Source of the DNA: Variovorax sp. ZS18.2.2
GTDB taxonomy: Bacteria; Pseudomonadota; Gammaproteobacteria; Burkholderiales; Burkholderiaceae_C
Reading direction: 5' to 3'
DNA: 64,000 bases
Assembly: GCF_024701975.1 (NCBI RefSeq)
Contig: NZ_JANLNM010000008.1
Location: 248,001-312,000, forward strand
In this document: positions 27,211-35,651 of the stretch, piece by piece
How positions within the stretch are numbered: the first letter of the stretch is position 1
Layout: every line of letters begins with the position of its first letter
The notes under the pieces: model-generated
What the model was told of the DNA's origin: nothing
The model's input: the letters and a program-made list of their open reading frames with translations, nothing else
Database searches by the model: none
Position numbers and translations under genes: made by a program

Positions 27211-28302
27211 TTACGAGCTGAACAGGAAGTTCATCACGTCGCCATCCTTCACGACGTATTCCTTGCCTTCCGACCGCATCTTTCCCGCGTCCTTCGCGCC
27301 CTGCTCACCCTTGAAGGCGATGTAGTCGTCGAACGCGATGGTCTGGGCGCGGATGTAGCCCTTCTCGAAATCACCGTGGATCACGCCGGCCGCCTGCGGG
27401 CCGGTGTCGCCGATGTGGATGGTCCAGGCGCGCACTTCCTTCACGCCGGCGGTGAAGTAGGTCTGCAGGCCGAGCAGCTTGAAGGCCGCGCGAATCAGGC
27501 GGTTCAGGCCGGGCTCGTCCTGGCCGATTTCGGCGAGGAACATCTTCTTGTCCTCATCGTCCATCTCGGCCAGGTCGGCTTCGATCTTGGCGCAGATGGC
27601 GACCACGGGCGCGCCCTGCTTCGCTGCGTACTCGCGCAGGCGGTCGAGGTAGGGGTTGTTCTCGAAGCCGTCTTCGGCCACGTTGCCCACGAACATCGCG
27701 GGCTTGGCGGTGATCAGCGTGAAGCTCTTGACCAGCGGCTGCTCTTCCTTGGTGAACTCGAGCGCGCGCACCGGCGTGTTCTCGTTCAGCGCGGCCTGGC
27801 AGCGTTCGAGCAGGCCGACAAGCTTTTGTGCTTCCTTGTCGCCCGAGCGCGCCACCTTGGTATGGCGGTGCAGCGCCTTCTCGACCGTGGCGAGGTCGGC
27901 CAGGCAGAGTTCGGTCTGGATCACTTCGATGTCGGAGATCGGGTCGACCTTGCCGGCCACGTGGATCACGTTTTCGTCGTCGAAGCAGCGCACCACGTTC
28001 ACGGTGGCGTCGGTTTCGCGGATGTGCGCGAGGAACTTGTTGCCCAGGCCTTCGCCGGTGCTGGCGCCGGCCACGAGGCCGGCGATGTCGACGAACTCGA
28101 CGATGGCGGGCACCACGCGCTCGGGATTCACGATCGCGCTCAGCTGGGCGAGCCGCGGATCGGGCACTTCCACCACGCCCACGTTGGGCTCGATGGTGCA
28201 GAACGGATAGTTTTCCGCTGCGATGCCGGCCTTGGTCAACGCATTGAAAAGGGTGGATTTACCGACGTTGGGCAGGCCGACGATGCCGCATTGCAAACTC
28301 AT
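27211..28302 (-). CDS. ychF: YchF/OLA1-type ATPase
   Basis: 363 residues from ATG 28302. An Obg-related P-loop protein: G1 loop GIVGLPNVGKST, ENYPFCTIEPN switch region, DIAGLVAGASTGEGLGN (G3). The G4 position reads VGNVAED where GTPases have NKxD; this is the family feature that shifts specificity to ATP. The C-terminal TGS domain ends in GDVMNFLF. YchF associates with ribosomes and modulates oxidative stress responses. The open frame extends upstream only through an inverted repeat copy. Confidence 0.96.
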   Translation of the reverse strand: MSLQCGIVGLPNVGKSTLFNALTKAGIAAENYPFCTIEPNVGVVEVPDPRLAQLSAIVNPERVVPAIVEFVDIAGLVAGASTGEGLGNKFLAHIRETDATVNVVRCFDDENVIHVAGKVDPISDIEVIQTELCLADLATVEKALHRHTKVARSGDKEAQKLVGLLERCQAALNENTPVRALEFTKEEQPLVKSFTLITAKPAMFVGNVAEDGFENNPYLDRLREYAAKQGAPVVAICAKIEADLAEMDDEDKKMFLAEIGQDEPGLNRLIRAAFKLLGLQTYFTAGVKEVRAWTIHIGDTGPQAAGVIHGDFEKGYIRAQTIAFDDYIAFKGEQGAKDAGKMRSEGKEYVVKDGDVMNFLFSS

Positions 28303-28345
28303 GGGAGGTCCTCTTGGGTAACCCGCGATTTTAGGCTGTCCAGGT

Positions 28346-28400
28346 TCTCCCCCAGGCTTCGCGCACTTCGTGTCGCTTCTCCTACCCCCTTCCGGGGGCG
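28346..28400 (-). repeat. Intergenic repeat, inverted partial copy C
   Basis: On the minus strand this reads GCCCCCGG-AAGGGGGTAGGAG, then GAAGCGACACGAAGTGCGCG and AAGCCTGGGGG, matching the right half of copies A and B. It lies between the ychF start and the ribose-operon operator. Confidence 0.7.
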
Positions 28401-28474
28401 GGGCGGCCGCTTCGGGCGGCCGTGCGCGGCGCCCCTCCCGAAAAGGCAAGCGAAGTCAGGGTTAAACCCGATTA

Positions 28475-28510
28475 GCAAACGTTTGCGCAAACGTTTTCGT
28501 TGGGTAATAT
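28475..28510 (+). promoter_or_regulatory. Ribose operon promoter with tandem LacI-type operators
   Basis: Two adjacent 12-mers, GCAAACGTTTGC (28475-28486) and GCAAACGTTTTC (28487-28498), each have the CG-centred form bound by LacI-family repressors. Together they hold the 20-bp perfect palindrome AAACGTTTGCGCAAACGTTT (28477-28496). A -10 TAATAT lies at 28505-28510, and a -35-like TTTGCG at 28482-28487 (17-base spacer) sits inside the operator. RbsR, encoded in the operon, is the expected ligand; binding would occlude RNA polymerase. Confidence 0.8.
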
Positions 28511-28562
28511 CGGAGCCCCGGCAGAGACCGGCGTACCGCTCAACCACCTCAGGAGACACACC

Positions 28563-29516
28563 ATGAAGTTCACCCGCCGCACCCTGCAAAGCGCCGCCGC
28601 GCTCACGCTGCTGGGCGCCATCGCCGCCACGCCCGCCTTCGCCCAGGACAAGCCCAAGGTCGCGCTGGTCATGAAGTCGCTGGCCAATGAGTTCTTCCGC
28701 ACCATGGAAGACGGCGCCAAGGCGCACAACAAGGCCAACGCCGCGAAGTACACGCTGGTGGCCAACGGCATCAAGGACGAGACCGACACCTCCGCCCAGA
28801 TCAAGATGGTCGAGCAGATGGTGGCCCAGAAGATCAATGCGCTGGTCATCGCGCCGGCCGATTCGAAGGCCCTCGTGCCGGTGATCAAGGCCGCGATCGA
28901 CAAGGGCATCCTGGTGGTCAACATCGACAACCAACTCGACGCCGCCGCGCTGAAGGAAAAGGGCATCCAGGTGCCCTTCGTCGGCCCCGACAACCGCGCC
29001 GGCGCCAAGCTCGTCGGCGACGCGCTCGCCAAGGAGCTGAAGGCGGGCGACAAGGTCGGCATCATCGAAGGCGTCTCGACCACCTTCAATGCGCAGCAGC
29101 GCACCCTCGGCTACCAGGACGCCATGAAGGCCGCCAACGTGACGGTGGTGGGCGTGCAGTCGGGCCAGTGGGAAATCGACAAGGGCAACACGGTGGCCGC
29201 CGGCATGCTGCGCGAGCACCCCGACCTGAAGGCCCTGCTCGCCGGCAACGACAGCATGGCGCTCGGCGCGGTGGCTGCCGTCAAGGCCGCGGGCAAGACC
29301 GGCAAGGTGCTGGTGGTGGGCTACGACAACATCGGCGCCATCAAGCCGATGCTGGCCGATGGCCGCGTGCTCGCCACGGCCGACCAGTTCGCCGCCAAGC
29401 AGGCCGTGTTCGGCATCGAGACCGCGCTGAAGGCCATCGCCGACAAGAAAAAGCAGTCGGAGATGCCCGCCGAGGTGAAGACCGACGTGGTGCTCGTCAC
29501 CAAGGCCTCAAAGTAA
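28563..29516 (+). CDS. rbsB: Ribose ABC transporter, periplasmic binding protein
   Basis: 317 residues from ATG 28563, with AGGAG about 11 bases upstream. A signal peptide ends TPAFAQ. The mature protein is a type I sugar-binding protein: VALVMKSLANEFFRTMEDG, ALVIAPADSKALVP, VGPDNRAGAKLVGDAL and GVSTTFNAQQRTLGY. Ribose is inferred from the rbsK and rbsD genes in the same operon. It is the first gene after a double operator. Confidence 0.93.
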   Translation: MKFTRRTLQSAAALTLLGAIAATPAFAQDKPKVALVMKSLANEFFRTMEDGAKAHNKANAAKYTLVANGIKDETDTSAQIKMVEQMVAQKINALVIAPADSKALVPVIKAAIDKGILVVNIDNQLDAAALKEKGIQVPFVGPDNRAGAKLVGDALAKELKAGDKVGIIEGVSTTFNAQQRTLGYQDAMKAANVTVVGVQSGQWEIDKGNTVAAGMLREHPDLKALLAGNDSMALGAVAAVKAAGKTGKVLVVGYDNIGAIKPMLADGRVLATADQFAAKQAVFGIETALKAIADKKKQSEMPAEVKTDVVLVTKASK

Positions 29517-29535
29517 GTAACCCGAGAGAAGAACG

Positions 29536-31167
29536 TTGAACGCAGCACCCGCCGCCCTGAACTCCGGTCCGCCCGTTCCCGTGCTCTCGCTGAGTGCGCT
29601 CGGCAAGGACTACGCGGCGCCGGTGCTGGACGACGTCTCGATCGTCCTGAACGCCGGCGAAGTGCTCGCCCTCACGGGGGAGAACGGCGCCGGAAAGAGC
29701 ACGCTTTCCAAGATCGTCTGCGGCCTGGTGCAGCCCACGCGCGGCCAGATGCTGCTGGACGGCAAGCCCTTCCAGCCCGGCTCGCGCCGCGATGCCGAGC
29801 GCATGGGCGTGCGCATGGTGATGCAGGAGCTGGGACTGGTCACCACGCTGTCGGTGGCCGAGAACCTGCTGCTCGACCGCCTGCCGAACAAGACCGGCTG
29901 GATCCGCAAGGCGAAGCTCCACGAGCTGGCCTCGCGCCAGCTCGCCAAGATCGGCATGGAGAACATCGACCCGGCCACGCCCGTCGCGCGGCTTGGCATC
30001 GGCCAGCAGCAGATGGTGGAGATCGCGCGCAACCTGCTGGACGACACGCGCGTGCTGGTGCTCGACGAGCCCACCGCGATGCTCACGCCACGCGAGACCT
30101 CGCACCTCTTCGAGCAGATCGAACTGCTGAAGGCGCGCGGCGTGGCGATCGTCTACGTATCGCACCGCCTCGAGGAGCTGCAGCGCATCGCCGACCGCGT
30201 GGCGGTGCTGCGCGACGGCAAGCTGGTGGACGTGCGCGCCATGGCCGGCGTGCGCGAATCCGAACTGGTGCAGCGCATGGTCGGCCACGCGGTACATGAG
30301 CACGAAGGCCGCGCGCGCCGCGTCGCCGGGCCGGTGCTGTTGAGTGCGCGCGGCCTTGGCCGGGCGCAGATGGTGCGCGATGTCGATCTCGATCTGCACG
30401 CCGGCGAAATCATGGGCCTCGCCGGCCTGGTCGGCTCGGGCCGGACCGAGCTGGTGCGCCTGCTGTTCGGCGCCGACCGCGCGGACCGCGGCGAAATTTC
30501 GCTCTACGACGCCAAGACGGGCGCGCAGCCGGTGCAGCGCGTGCGCAAGGGCTGGCGCTCGCCGATGCAGGCGATTCGCGCCGGCATCGGGCTGGTCACC
30601 GAAGACCGCAAGTCGCAGGGCTTGCTGCTCACGCAATCGATCCGCGTCAACGCGACGCTGAGCGACCTGGGCGCGATCTCGCACGCCGGCTGGCTGCAGC
30701 GCGCCAAGGAACGCAGCATCGCGCGGCAACTGGTGGAGCTGTTGCGCATCCGCTCGCGCAGCATCGAACAACCGGTGGCCACGCTCAGCGGCGGCAATCA
30801 GCAGAAGGTGGTGTTCGCGCGCTGGCTGCATCGCGAATGCAAGGTGCTGCTGCTGGACGAACCCACGCGCGGCGTGGACGTCGGTGCACGCGCCGACCTG
30901 TACGCCGAACTCGACCGCATGACCGACGCCGGCAAGGCATTGCTGATGGTGTCGAGCGACCTGCGCGAACTGATGGCCATGTGCGACCGCATCGGCGTGA
31001 TGAGCGCGGGCAAATTGGTCGCGGTGTTCGAGCGCGGCGAGTGGAGCGAACAATCGCTGCTCGCCGCCGCCTTCAGCGACGCCACCGGACGCCACGCCAC
31101 GCCGGCAACTCCTTCCGCCCTCCCCGATTCGAACCCGGCCCAACCGGCCACTGCCGAGACACCATGA
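29536..31167 (+). CDS. rbsA: Ribose ABC transporter, duplicated ATP-binding subunit
   Basis: 543 residues, starting with TTG at 29536, behind GAGAGAAG. It has two nucleotide-binding domains as usual for sugar importers of this class. The first has a normal Walker A (GENGAGKST), signature LGIGQQQMVEIAR and VLDEPTAML. The second has the degenerate P-loop GLVGSGRTELVR typical of RbsA, with LSGGNQQKVVFARW and LLLDEPTRGVDVG. The last codons overlap the rbsC start (ATGA). Confidence 0.94.
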   Translation: MNAAPAALNSGPPVPVLSLSALGKDYAAPVLDDVSIVLNAGEVLALTGENGAGKSTLSKIVCGLVQPTRGQMLLDGKPFQPGSRRDAERMGVRMVMQELGLVTTLSVAENLLLDRLPNKTGWIRKAKLHELASRQLAKIGMENIDPATPVARLGIGQQQMVEIARNLLDDTRVLVLDEPTAMLTPRETSHLFEQIELLKARGVAIVYVSHRLEELQRIADRVAVLRDGKLVDVRAMAGVRESELVQRMVGHAVHEHEGRARRVAGPVLLSARGLGRAQMVRDVDLDLHAGEIMGLAGLVGSGRTELVRLLFGADRADRGEISLYDAKTGAQPVQRVRKGWRSPMQAIRAGIGLVTEDRKSQGLLLTQSIRVNATLSDLGAISHAGWLQRAKERSIARQLVELLRIRSRSIEQPVATLSGGNQQKVVFARWLHRECKVLLLDEPTRGVDVGARADLYAELDRMTDAGKALLMVSSDLRELMAMCDRIGVMSAGKLVAVFERGEWSEQSLLAAAFSDATGRHATPATPSALPDSNPAQPATAETP

Positions 31168-32150
31168 ACGCAGCCGCCCCGACTTCCAACCCGCGCACCT
31201 CCGCACTGAAGGGCCAGCTGGGCACCTACCTCGGCCTCACGGTCGTGCTGGTGGGCATGGTCGCGCTCTTCGGCTCGATGAGCGAATACTTCCTCACGCG
31301 CGACACCTTCATCTCGATCGCCAACGAAATCCCCGCGCTCGCCGTGATGGCCGTGGGCATGACCTTCGTGCTGATCATCGCGGGCATCGACCTGTCGGTC
31401 GGCTCGGTGCTTGCGCTCAGCGCGGCCGTGACGGCCGCCGCCATCCTCGAATGGAAGCTCTCCGTTCCTCTCGCAGCCGTGCTCGGCCTGGCCACCGGCC
31501 TGATCTGCGGCACGGTGACGGGCGCGGTGTCGGTCGCCTGGCGGCTGCCGAGCTTCATCGTTTCGCTGGGCATGCTCGAAGCGGTGCGCGGCGGTGCTTA
31601 CCTCGTCACCGATTCGCGCACGCAGTACGTGGGCGATGCCATCTCGGGCCTCGCCGCGCCGTGGATCGGCGGCATCTCCGCCGCCTTCGTGCTCGCGGTG
31701 GTTCTCGTCGTCGTCGGGCAGATGGTGCTCACGCGCACGGTCTTCGGCCGGCATGTGGTGGGCATCGGCACGAACGAAGAGGCGATGCGCCTGGCGGGTG
31801 TCGACCCGCGGCCGATCCGCGTCATCGTGTTCGCCGTCACCGGTCTTCTCGCGGGGCTTGCGGGTCTGATGCAGTCGGCGCGGCTCGAAGCGGCCGATCC
31901 GAATGCGGGCGTCGGCATCGAGCTGCAGGTGATCGCGGCCGTGGTCATCGGCGGCACCAGCCTCATGGGCGGACGCGGCTCGGTGGTCAACACCTTCTTC
32001 GGCGTGCTGATCATCGCGGTGCTCGAAGCAGGTCTGGCGCAGGTCGGCGCGAGCGAGCCGAGCAAACGGATCATCACCGGGGCGGTGATCGTGGTTGCGG
32101 TGATCATCGACACCTTGCGCCAGCGCCGTGCGGACCGCCGCCTGGCCTGA
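31164..32150 (+). CDS. rbsC: Ribose ABC transporter permease
   Basis: 328 residues from ATG 31164, overlapping the rbsA stop by four bases. About eight to ten hydrophobic segments. Family landmarks: LAVMAVGMTFVLIIAGIDLS, VGSVLALSAA, LPSFIVSLGML, FGRHVVGIGTNEEAMRLAGV (cytoplasmic coupling helix) and GGTSLMGGRGSV. It forms the membrane channel with RbsA. Confidence 0.94.
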   Translation: MNAAAPTSNPRTSALKGQLGTYLGLTVVLVGMVALFGSMSEYFLTRDTFISIANEIPALAVMAVGMTFVLIIAGIDLSVGSVLALSAAVTAAAILEWKLSVPLAAVLGLATGLICGTVTGAVSVAWRLPSFIVSLGMLEAVRGGAYLVTDSRTQYVGDAISGLAAPWIGGISAAFVLAVVLVVVGQMVLTRTVFGRHVVGIGTNEEAMRLAGVDPRPIRVIVFAVTGLLAGLAGLMQSARLEAADPNAGVGIELQVIAAVVIGGTSLMGGRGSVVNTFFGVLIIAVLEAGLAQVGASEPSKRIITGAVIVVAVIIDTLRQRRADRRLA

Positions 32151-32177
32151 CAAGTAAGGAACGAGGAACAACAAGCC

Positions 32178-33275
32178 ATGGCCACCATCAAGGACGTCGC
32201 GCTGCGCGCGGGAGTCTCCGTCACCACCGTCTCGCACGTGGTCAACGACACGCGCCATGTGAGCGCCAAGGGCCGTGAGCGGGTCGAACTGGCGATTCGC
32301 GAACTGGGTTACGTGCCCAACGCGATGGCGCGCAGCCTGAAGAGCAACACCACCTCGACGCTGGGCATGCTGATCCCGAACAGCTCCAACCCCTACTTCG
32401 CCGAGATCGTGCGCATCGTGGAAGACCGCTGCTTCGGCGCCGGCTACACGCTGGTGCTGTGCAACACCGACGACGAGCCCCGCCGCCAGAGCGTGTACCT
32501 GCAGGTGCTGGCCGAACGCCGCATCGACGGGCTGATCGTGGTGTCGACGGGCGACGACGATTCGCTGGTCACGCAACTGCAGGGCCTGCGCATTCCCACG
32601 GTGCTGGTCGACCGCGAGATCGCCGACCCGAGCTGCGACCTGGTGGAAACCGCACACATGCAGGGCGGCCTGCTCGCGGTACGGCACCTGCTGTCGCTCG
32701 GCCACAAGCGCATCGCCTGCATCGGCGGCCCGGTGGGCCTCACGCCCAGTGAGCAGCGCATCGAGGGCTGGCGCATGGCGCTGGCCGAGGCCGGAGCCAC
32801 GCCGAACGCCGATGCGCTGCTGTGGCGCGGCGCGTTCACCAGCCAGAGCGGCTACGAGGCGATGCACGCCATCCTGCGCACCGAGCATCCGCCTTCGGCC
32901 GTGTTCGTCTGCAACGACCTGATGGCCATCGGCGCACTGCGCGCCGCGCATGAAAGCGGCGTGCACGTGCCCGACGAGCTCTCGATCGTCGGCTTCGACG
33001 ACATCGAACTCTCGGCCTACACCAGCCCGCCGCTCACCACCGTGGCGCAGCCCAAGGAGCGCATCGGCGCACTGGCGGTCGACATGCTGCTGGAGCGCGT
33101 CGGCGGCAAGCGGCGCGATGCGCGCAAGGTGGTGCTGCAGCCCGAGCTGCGCGTGCGCGCCTCGACCGCGCGCCATGCGAGCTTCCGCGAGCCCAGCGCG
33201 CCCGCACCTTCTTCTTCGGCGTCCGCCTCTGGCGCGGCGCCTTCAACGGAAAACCGAAAGTCCCGCACGCCGTGA
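32178..33275 (+). CDS. rbsR: LacI-family ribose operon repressor
   Basis: 365 residues. The N-terminal LacI helix-turn-helix and hinge read IKDVALRAGVSVTTVSHVVN and LGYVPNAMARSLKS. A periplasmic-binding-protein-like effector domain follows (TLGMLIPNSSNPYFAEIV, DGLIVVSTG, AVFVCNDLMAIGAL, SIVGFDDIELSAYTSPPLTT). The tail is Ser/Pro/Ala-rich and longer than usual. It lies within the operon it should regulate through the operators at 28475-28498. Its final TGA overlaps the rbsK GTG. Confidence 0.93.
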   Translation: MATIKDVALRAGVSVTTVSHVVNDTRHVSAKGRERVELAIRELGYVPNAMARSLKSNTTSTLGMLIPNSSNPYFAEIVRIVEDRCFGAGYTLVLCNTDDEPRRQSVYLQVLAERRIDGLIVVSTGDDDSLVTQLQGLRIPTVLVDREIADPSCDLVETAHMQGGLLAVRHLLSLGHKRIACIGGPVGLTPSEQRIEGWRMALAEAGATPNADALLWRGAFTSQSGYEAMHAILRTEHPPSAVFVCNDLMAIGALRAAHESGVHVPDELSIVGFDDIELSAYTSPPLTTVAQPKERIGALAVDMLLERVGGKRRDARKVVLQPELRVRASTARHASFREPSAPAPSSSASASGAAPSTENRKSRTP

Positions 33276-34246
33276 GTTCGAAGCCTTCTTCCCGCAGTCC
33301 CGAACCATCGCTGCCGCCACCGCGCATCGTGGTGCTCGGCAGCCTCAACATGGACCTGGTGCTGCGCGTCCCCCATGCACCGGCCGCGGGCGAAACCCTG
33401 CTCGGCCATTCGATCGCCAACATTCCCGGCGGCAAGGGCGCCAATCAGGCCGTGAGTTGCGCGCGCGAAGGCGGGCAGGTGCGCATGATCGGCTGCGTGG
33501 GCAACGACGCCCACGGCCGCGCGCTGCGTGAATCGCTGGAGCGCGACGGCATCGACACCGCCGCGCTGCGCACGGTCGACGCCGAGCCCACGGGCACGGC
33601 GCTGATCCTGGTGGAAGACAGCGGCCAAAACCGCATCGTGATGATTCCCGGCGCCAACGCGAAGGTCGAGATCGACGAGGCCGCGTTGCGGCAGCAACTG
33701 GAGGGCGCGGCCTTCCTGGTGATGCAGTTCGAGACGCCGATGAACCAGATTGCGCGCGCCATCTCGGTGGCACACGAAGCGGGCTGCAAGGTGCTGCTGA
33801 ACCCGTCGCCGGTGCAGGCGATCGCCGAGCCGCTCTGGCCGCGCATCGACACGCTGGTCGTCAACGAGATCGAGGCCGAGACGCTGTGCGGCCAATCGGC
33901 CGACAGCCCGCAGGACGCCGCGCTCGCGGGCCGGGCGCTGCGCGCCAAGGGCATCGCGCGCGTGGTCGTCACGCTCGGCTCGCGCGGCGCGGTGGCCGTC
34001 GATGCCGACGGTGCGCGCCATCATCCCGCGCCGAAGGTGCAGGCCGTCGACACCACCGCCGCCGGTGACACCTTTCTCGGTGCGCTGGCCGTGGCGCTGG
34101 GCGAAGGCCAATCGTTCGACGAAGCCGTGCGCCTGGGCATCCGCGCCGCGGCGCTCTGCATCCAGCAGCCCGGCGCCCAACCCTCAATTCCGCAGCGCGA
34201 CGCCGTGCTGCAAAGCCCCCTGCCTCCCGACTGGATCACGCTGTGA
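33272..34246 (+). CDS. rbsK: Ribokinase
   Basis: 324 residues from GTG 33272 (GTGA overlap with rbsR). A PfkB-family kinase that phosphorylates ribose at O5. VVLGSLNMDLVLRV at the start, NIPGGKGANQAVSCAREG (substrate contacts), LLNPSPV, VNEIEAE and the catalytic DTTAAGDTFLGALAVAL near the C-terminus are all present. A Ser/Pro-rich N-terminal extension of about 17 residues precedes the core. The GTG of rbsD overlaps its stop. Confidence 0.95.
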   Translation: MSSKPSSRSPEPSLPPPRIVVLGSLNMDLVLRVPHAPAAGETLLGHSIANIPGGKGANQAVSCAREGGQVRMIGCVGNDAHGRALRESLERDGIDTAALRTVDAEPTGTALILVEDSGQNRIVMIPGANAKVEIDEAALRQQLEGAAFLVMQFETPMNQIARAISVAHEAGCKVLLNPSPVQAIAEPLWPRIDTLVVNEIEAETLCGQSADSPQDAALAGRALRAKGIARVVVTLGSRGAVAVDADGARHHPAPKVQAVDTTAAGDTFLGALAVALGEGQSFDEAVRLGIRAAALCIQQPGAQPSIPQRDAVLQSPLPPDWITL

Positions 34247-34641
34247 AACGCTCTCCCCTGCTGCATGCCGAACTCTCGCAAGTGATTGCCGCGCTGGGGC
34301 ATGGCGACATGGTCGTCATCGGCGATGCCGGGCTGCCGATTCCGGACGGTCCGAAGCGCATCGACCTCGCGCTCACGCCCGGCATTCCGCGCGTCGCGGA
34401 CGTGCTCAAGGCCGTGCTGTCGGAGATGCAGGTGGAGCGCGCGCTGCTGGCGCGCGAGGCGGTGGAGCAACTGCCCGCCGGCACGCTGCCCGCATGGTGC
34501 GAAGGCCAGTTGGCCGTGGTGCCGGAGACGATCTCGCACGAGGAACTCAAGCGCCTGAGCGCTCGCGCCAAGGCCGTGATCCGCACCGGCGAATGCACGC
34601 CCTACGCCAACATCGTGTTGTGCGCGGGCGTGACGTTCTAA
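34243..34641 (+). CDS. rbsD: D-ribose pyranase
   Basis: 132 residues from GTG 34243, overlapping the rbsK stop by four bases. It converts pyranose to furanose ribose for the kinase. Motifs: LLHAELSQVIAALGHGD with the catalytic His, IGDAGLPIPDG, LTPGIPRVADVL and TGECTPYANIVLCAGV at the end. Last gene of rbsBACRKD; one base separates its stop from the convergent MOSC gene. Confidence 0.95.
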   Translation: MKRSPLLHAELSQVIAALGHGDMVVIGDAGLPIPDGPKRIDLALTPGIPRVADVLKAVLSEMQVERALLAREAVEQLPAGTLPAWCEGQLAVVPETISHEELKRLSARAKAVIRTGECTPYANIVLCAGVTF

Positions 34642-34642
34642 A

Positions 34643-35524
34643 TCACTCGAACCGGTAGTTCGCGCCCACGGTCTGCCCGACCTTGAGCATGTGTTCCACG
34701 CCCTGCACCACGATGCAGTTCATGCCGAAGGTGATGCCGCCATCGACGCGCGCATCCGCGCGGTAGGTGCGCAGCACATTGCCGACCTCTGGGCTGCTGG
34801 TGCCGGTGGCCGGGTCGATGTCCGGGATCGGGCAGCGCGTGCAGGGCTTGACCGGCCTGAGTTCGGCTTCGCCTTCGCCGGTGGTGACGTGCAGCGCATC
34901 GACGCGATCCTCGTCGTGCGACTCGATGCCGGCCAGCACGATGTTCGGCCGGAAGCGTTCGATGCCGACCGCTTCGTGCCCCACCGCCGCGAGCCGCTCG
35001 TTGAGTTCGGCCAGCGAGCCCTCGCTCGCCACCAGCAGCGGATAGCCGTCGGCAAACTGGTTCAGCGCCTCGACACCATCGGTCCACTTCAGGCTCGACA
35101 GGCGTTTCTGCTCGGGGTCGAAGCGCACCAGCCGCAGGGTCTGCGGCTTGCCAGGCTCGGAGAGGAAATCGCTGAACCACTGGGCGGCGATGTCGCCCAT
35201 GTCGTAGGCGGCGACTTCGTCTTTCCACACCCGCACGCGCACCGGCTTCTCGACCCGGTCGAAGGCCAGGTGCAGCGCCAGCATGCCGGGGGCGCGCAGC
35301 ACCACCTCCATGTGCTTCATCTGCGGCTTGATGAGCGCCATGCGCGGGATCTGGCGCTGGGTGACGAACTCGCCGTTGGCATCGACCACCATCCAGGCCC
35401 GGTCGAACTCGAGGCCGGTTTCGGTCAGCAGCATTTCATTGAGTTCGACACCGGCACACGACTTGACGGGGTAGACGAACAGGCGCGCGATGGTGGCTTC
35501 GAGGTCGAAAACGGGCTGCGACAC
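34643..35524 (-). CDS. MOSC-domain molybdenum-cofactor-binding protein (YcbX-like)
   Basis: 293 residues from GTG 35524, chosen because AAGGAA precedes it; an ATG at 35572 is possible. The MOSC N-terminal beta-barrel domain opens with IARLFVYPVKSCAGVEL and DRAWMVVDANGEFVTQRQIP. The MOSC domain follows with FRPNIVLAGIESHDED, and the Cys pair in KPCTRCPIPDIDPATG is the expected cofactor ligand region. It lacks the ferredoxin domain of E. coli YcbX. Related proteins reduce N-hydroxylated compounds; the substrate is unknown here. Confidence 0.88.
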   Translation of the reverse strand: MSQPVFDLEATIARLFVYPVKSCAGVELNEMLLTETGLEFDRAWMVVDANGEFVTQRQIPRMALIKPQMKHMEVVLRAPGMLALHLAFDRVEKPVRVRVWKDEVAAYDMGDIAAQWFSDFLSEPGKPQTLRLVRFDPEQKRLSSLKWTDGVEALNQFADGYPLLVASEGSLAELNERLAAVGHEAVGIERFRPNIVLAGIESHDEDRVDALHVTTGEGEAELRPVKPCTRCPIPDIDPATGTSSPEVGNVLRTYRADARVDGGITFGMNCIVVQGVEHMLKVGQTVGANYRFE

Positions 35525-35651
35525 GGTGGGGGTTCCTTGAATCCTTGGAAAGCGACCGCGATTGTCCCGCATCGGCGCCGCCGGGAAACCCCTCGCCCAC
35601 CGGGGGGCTGGCGCAGCGCGCCGGCGAACGGGCAACTCCTACAATCCTTTG

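Noticed and set aside
30798..33176. 792-codon minus-strand frame across rbsC-rbsR
   Set aside because: His/Arg/Ala-rich shadow of well-defined ribose operon genes; no family motif.
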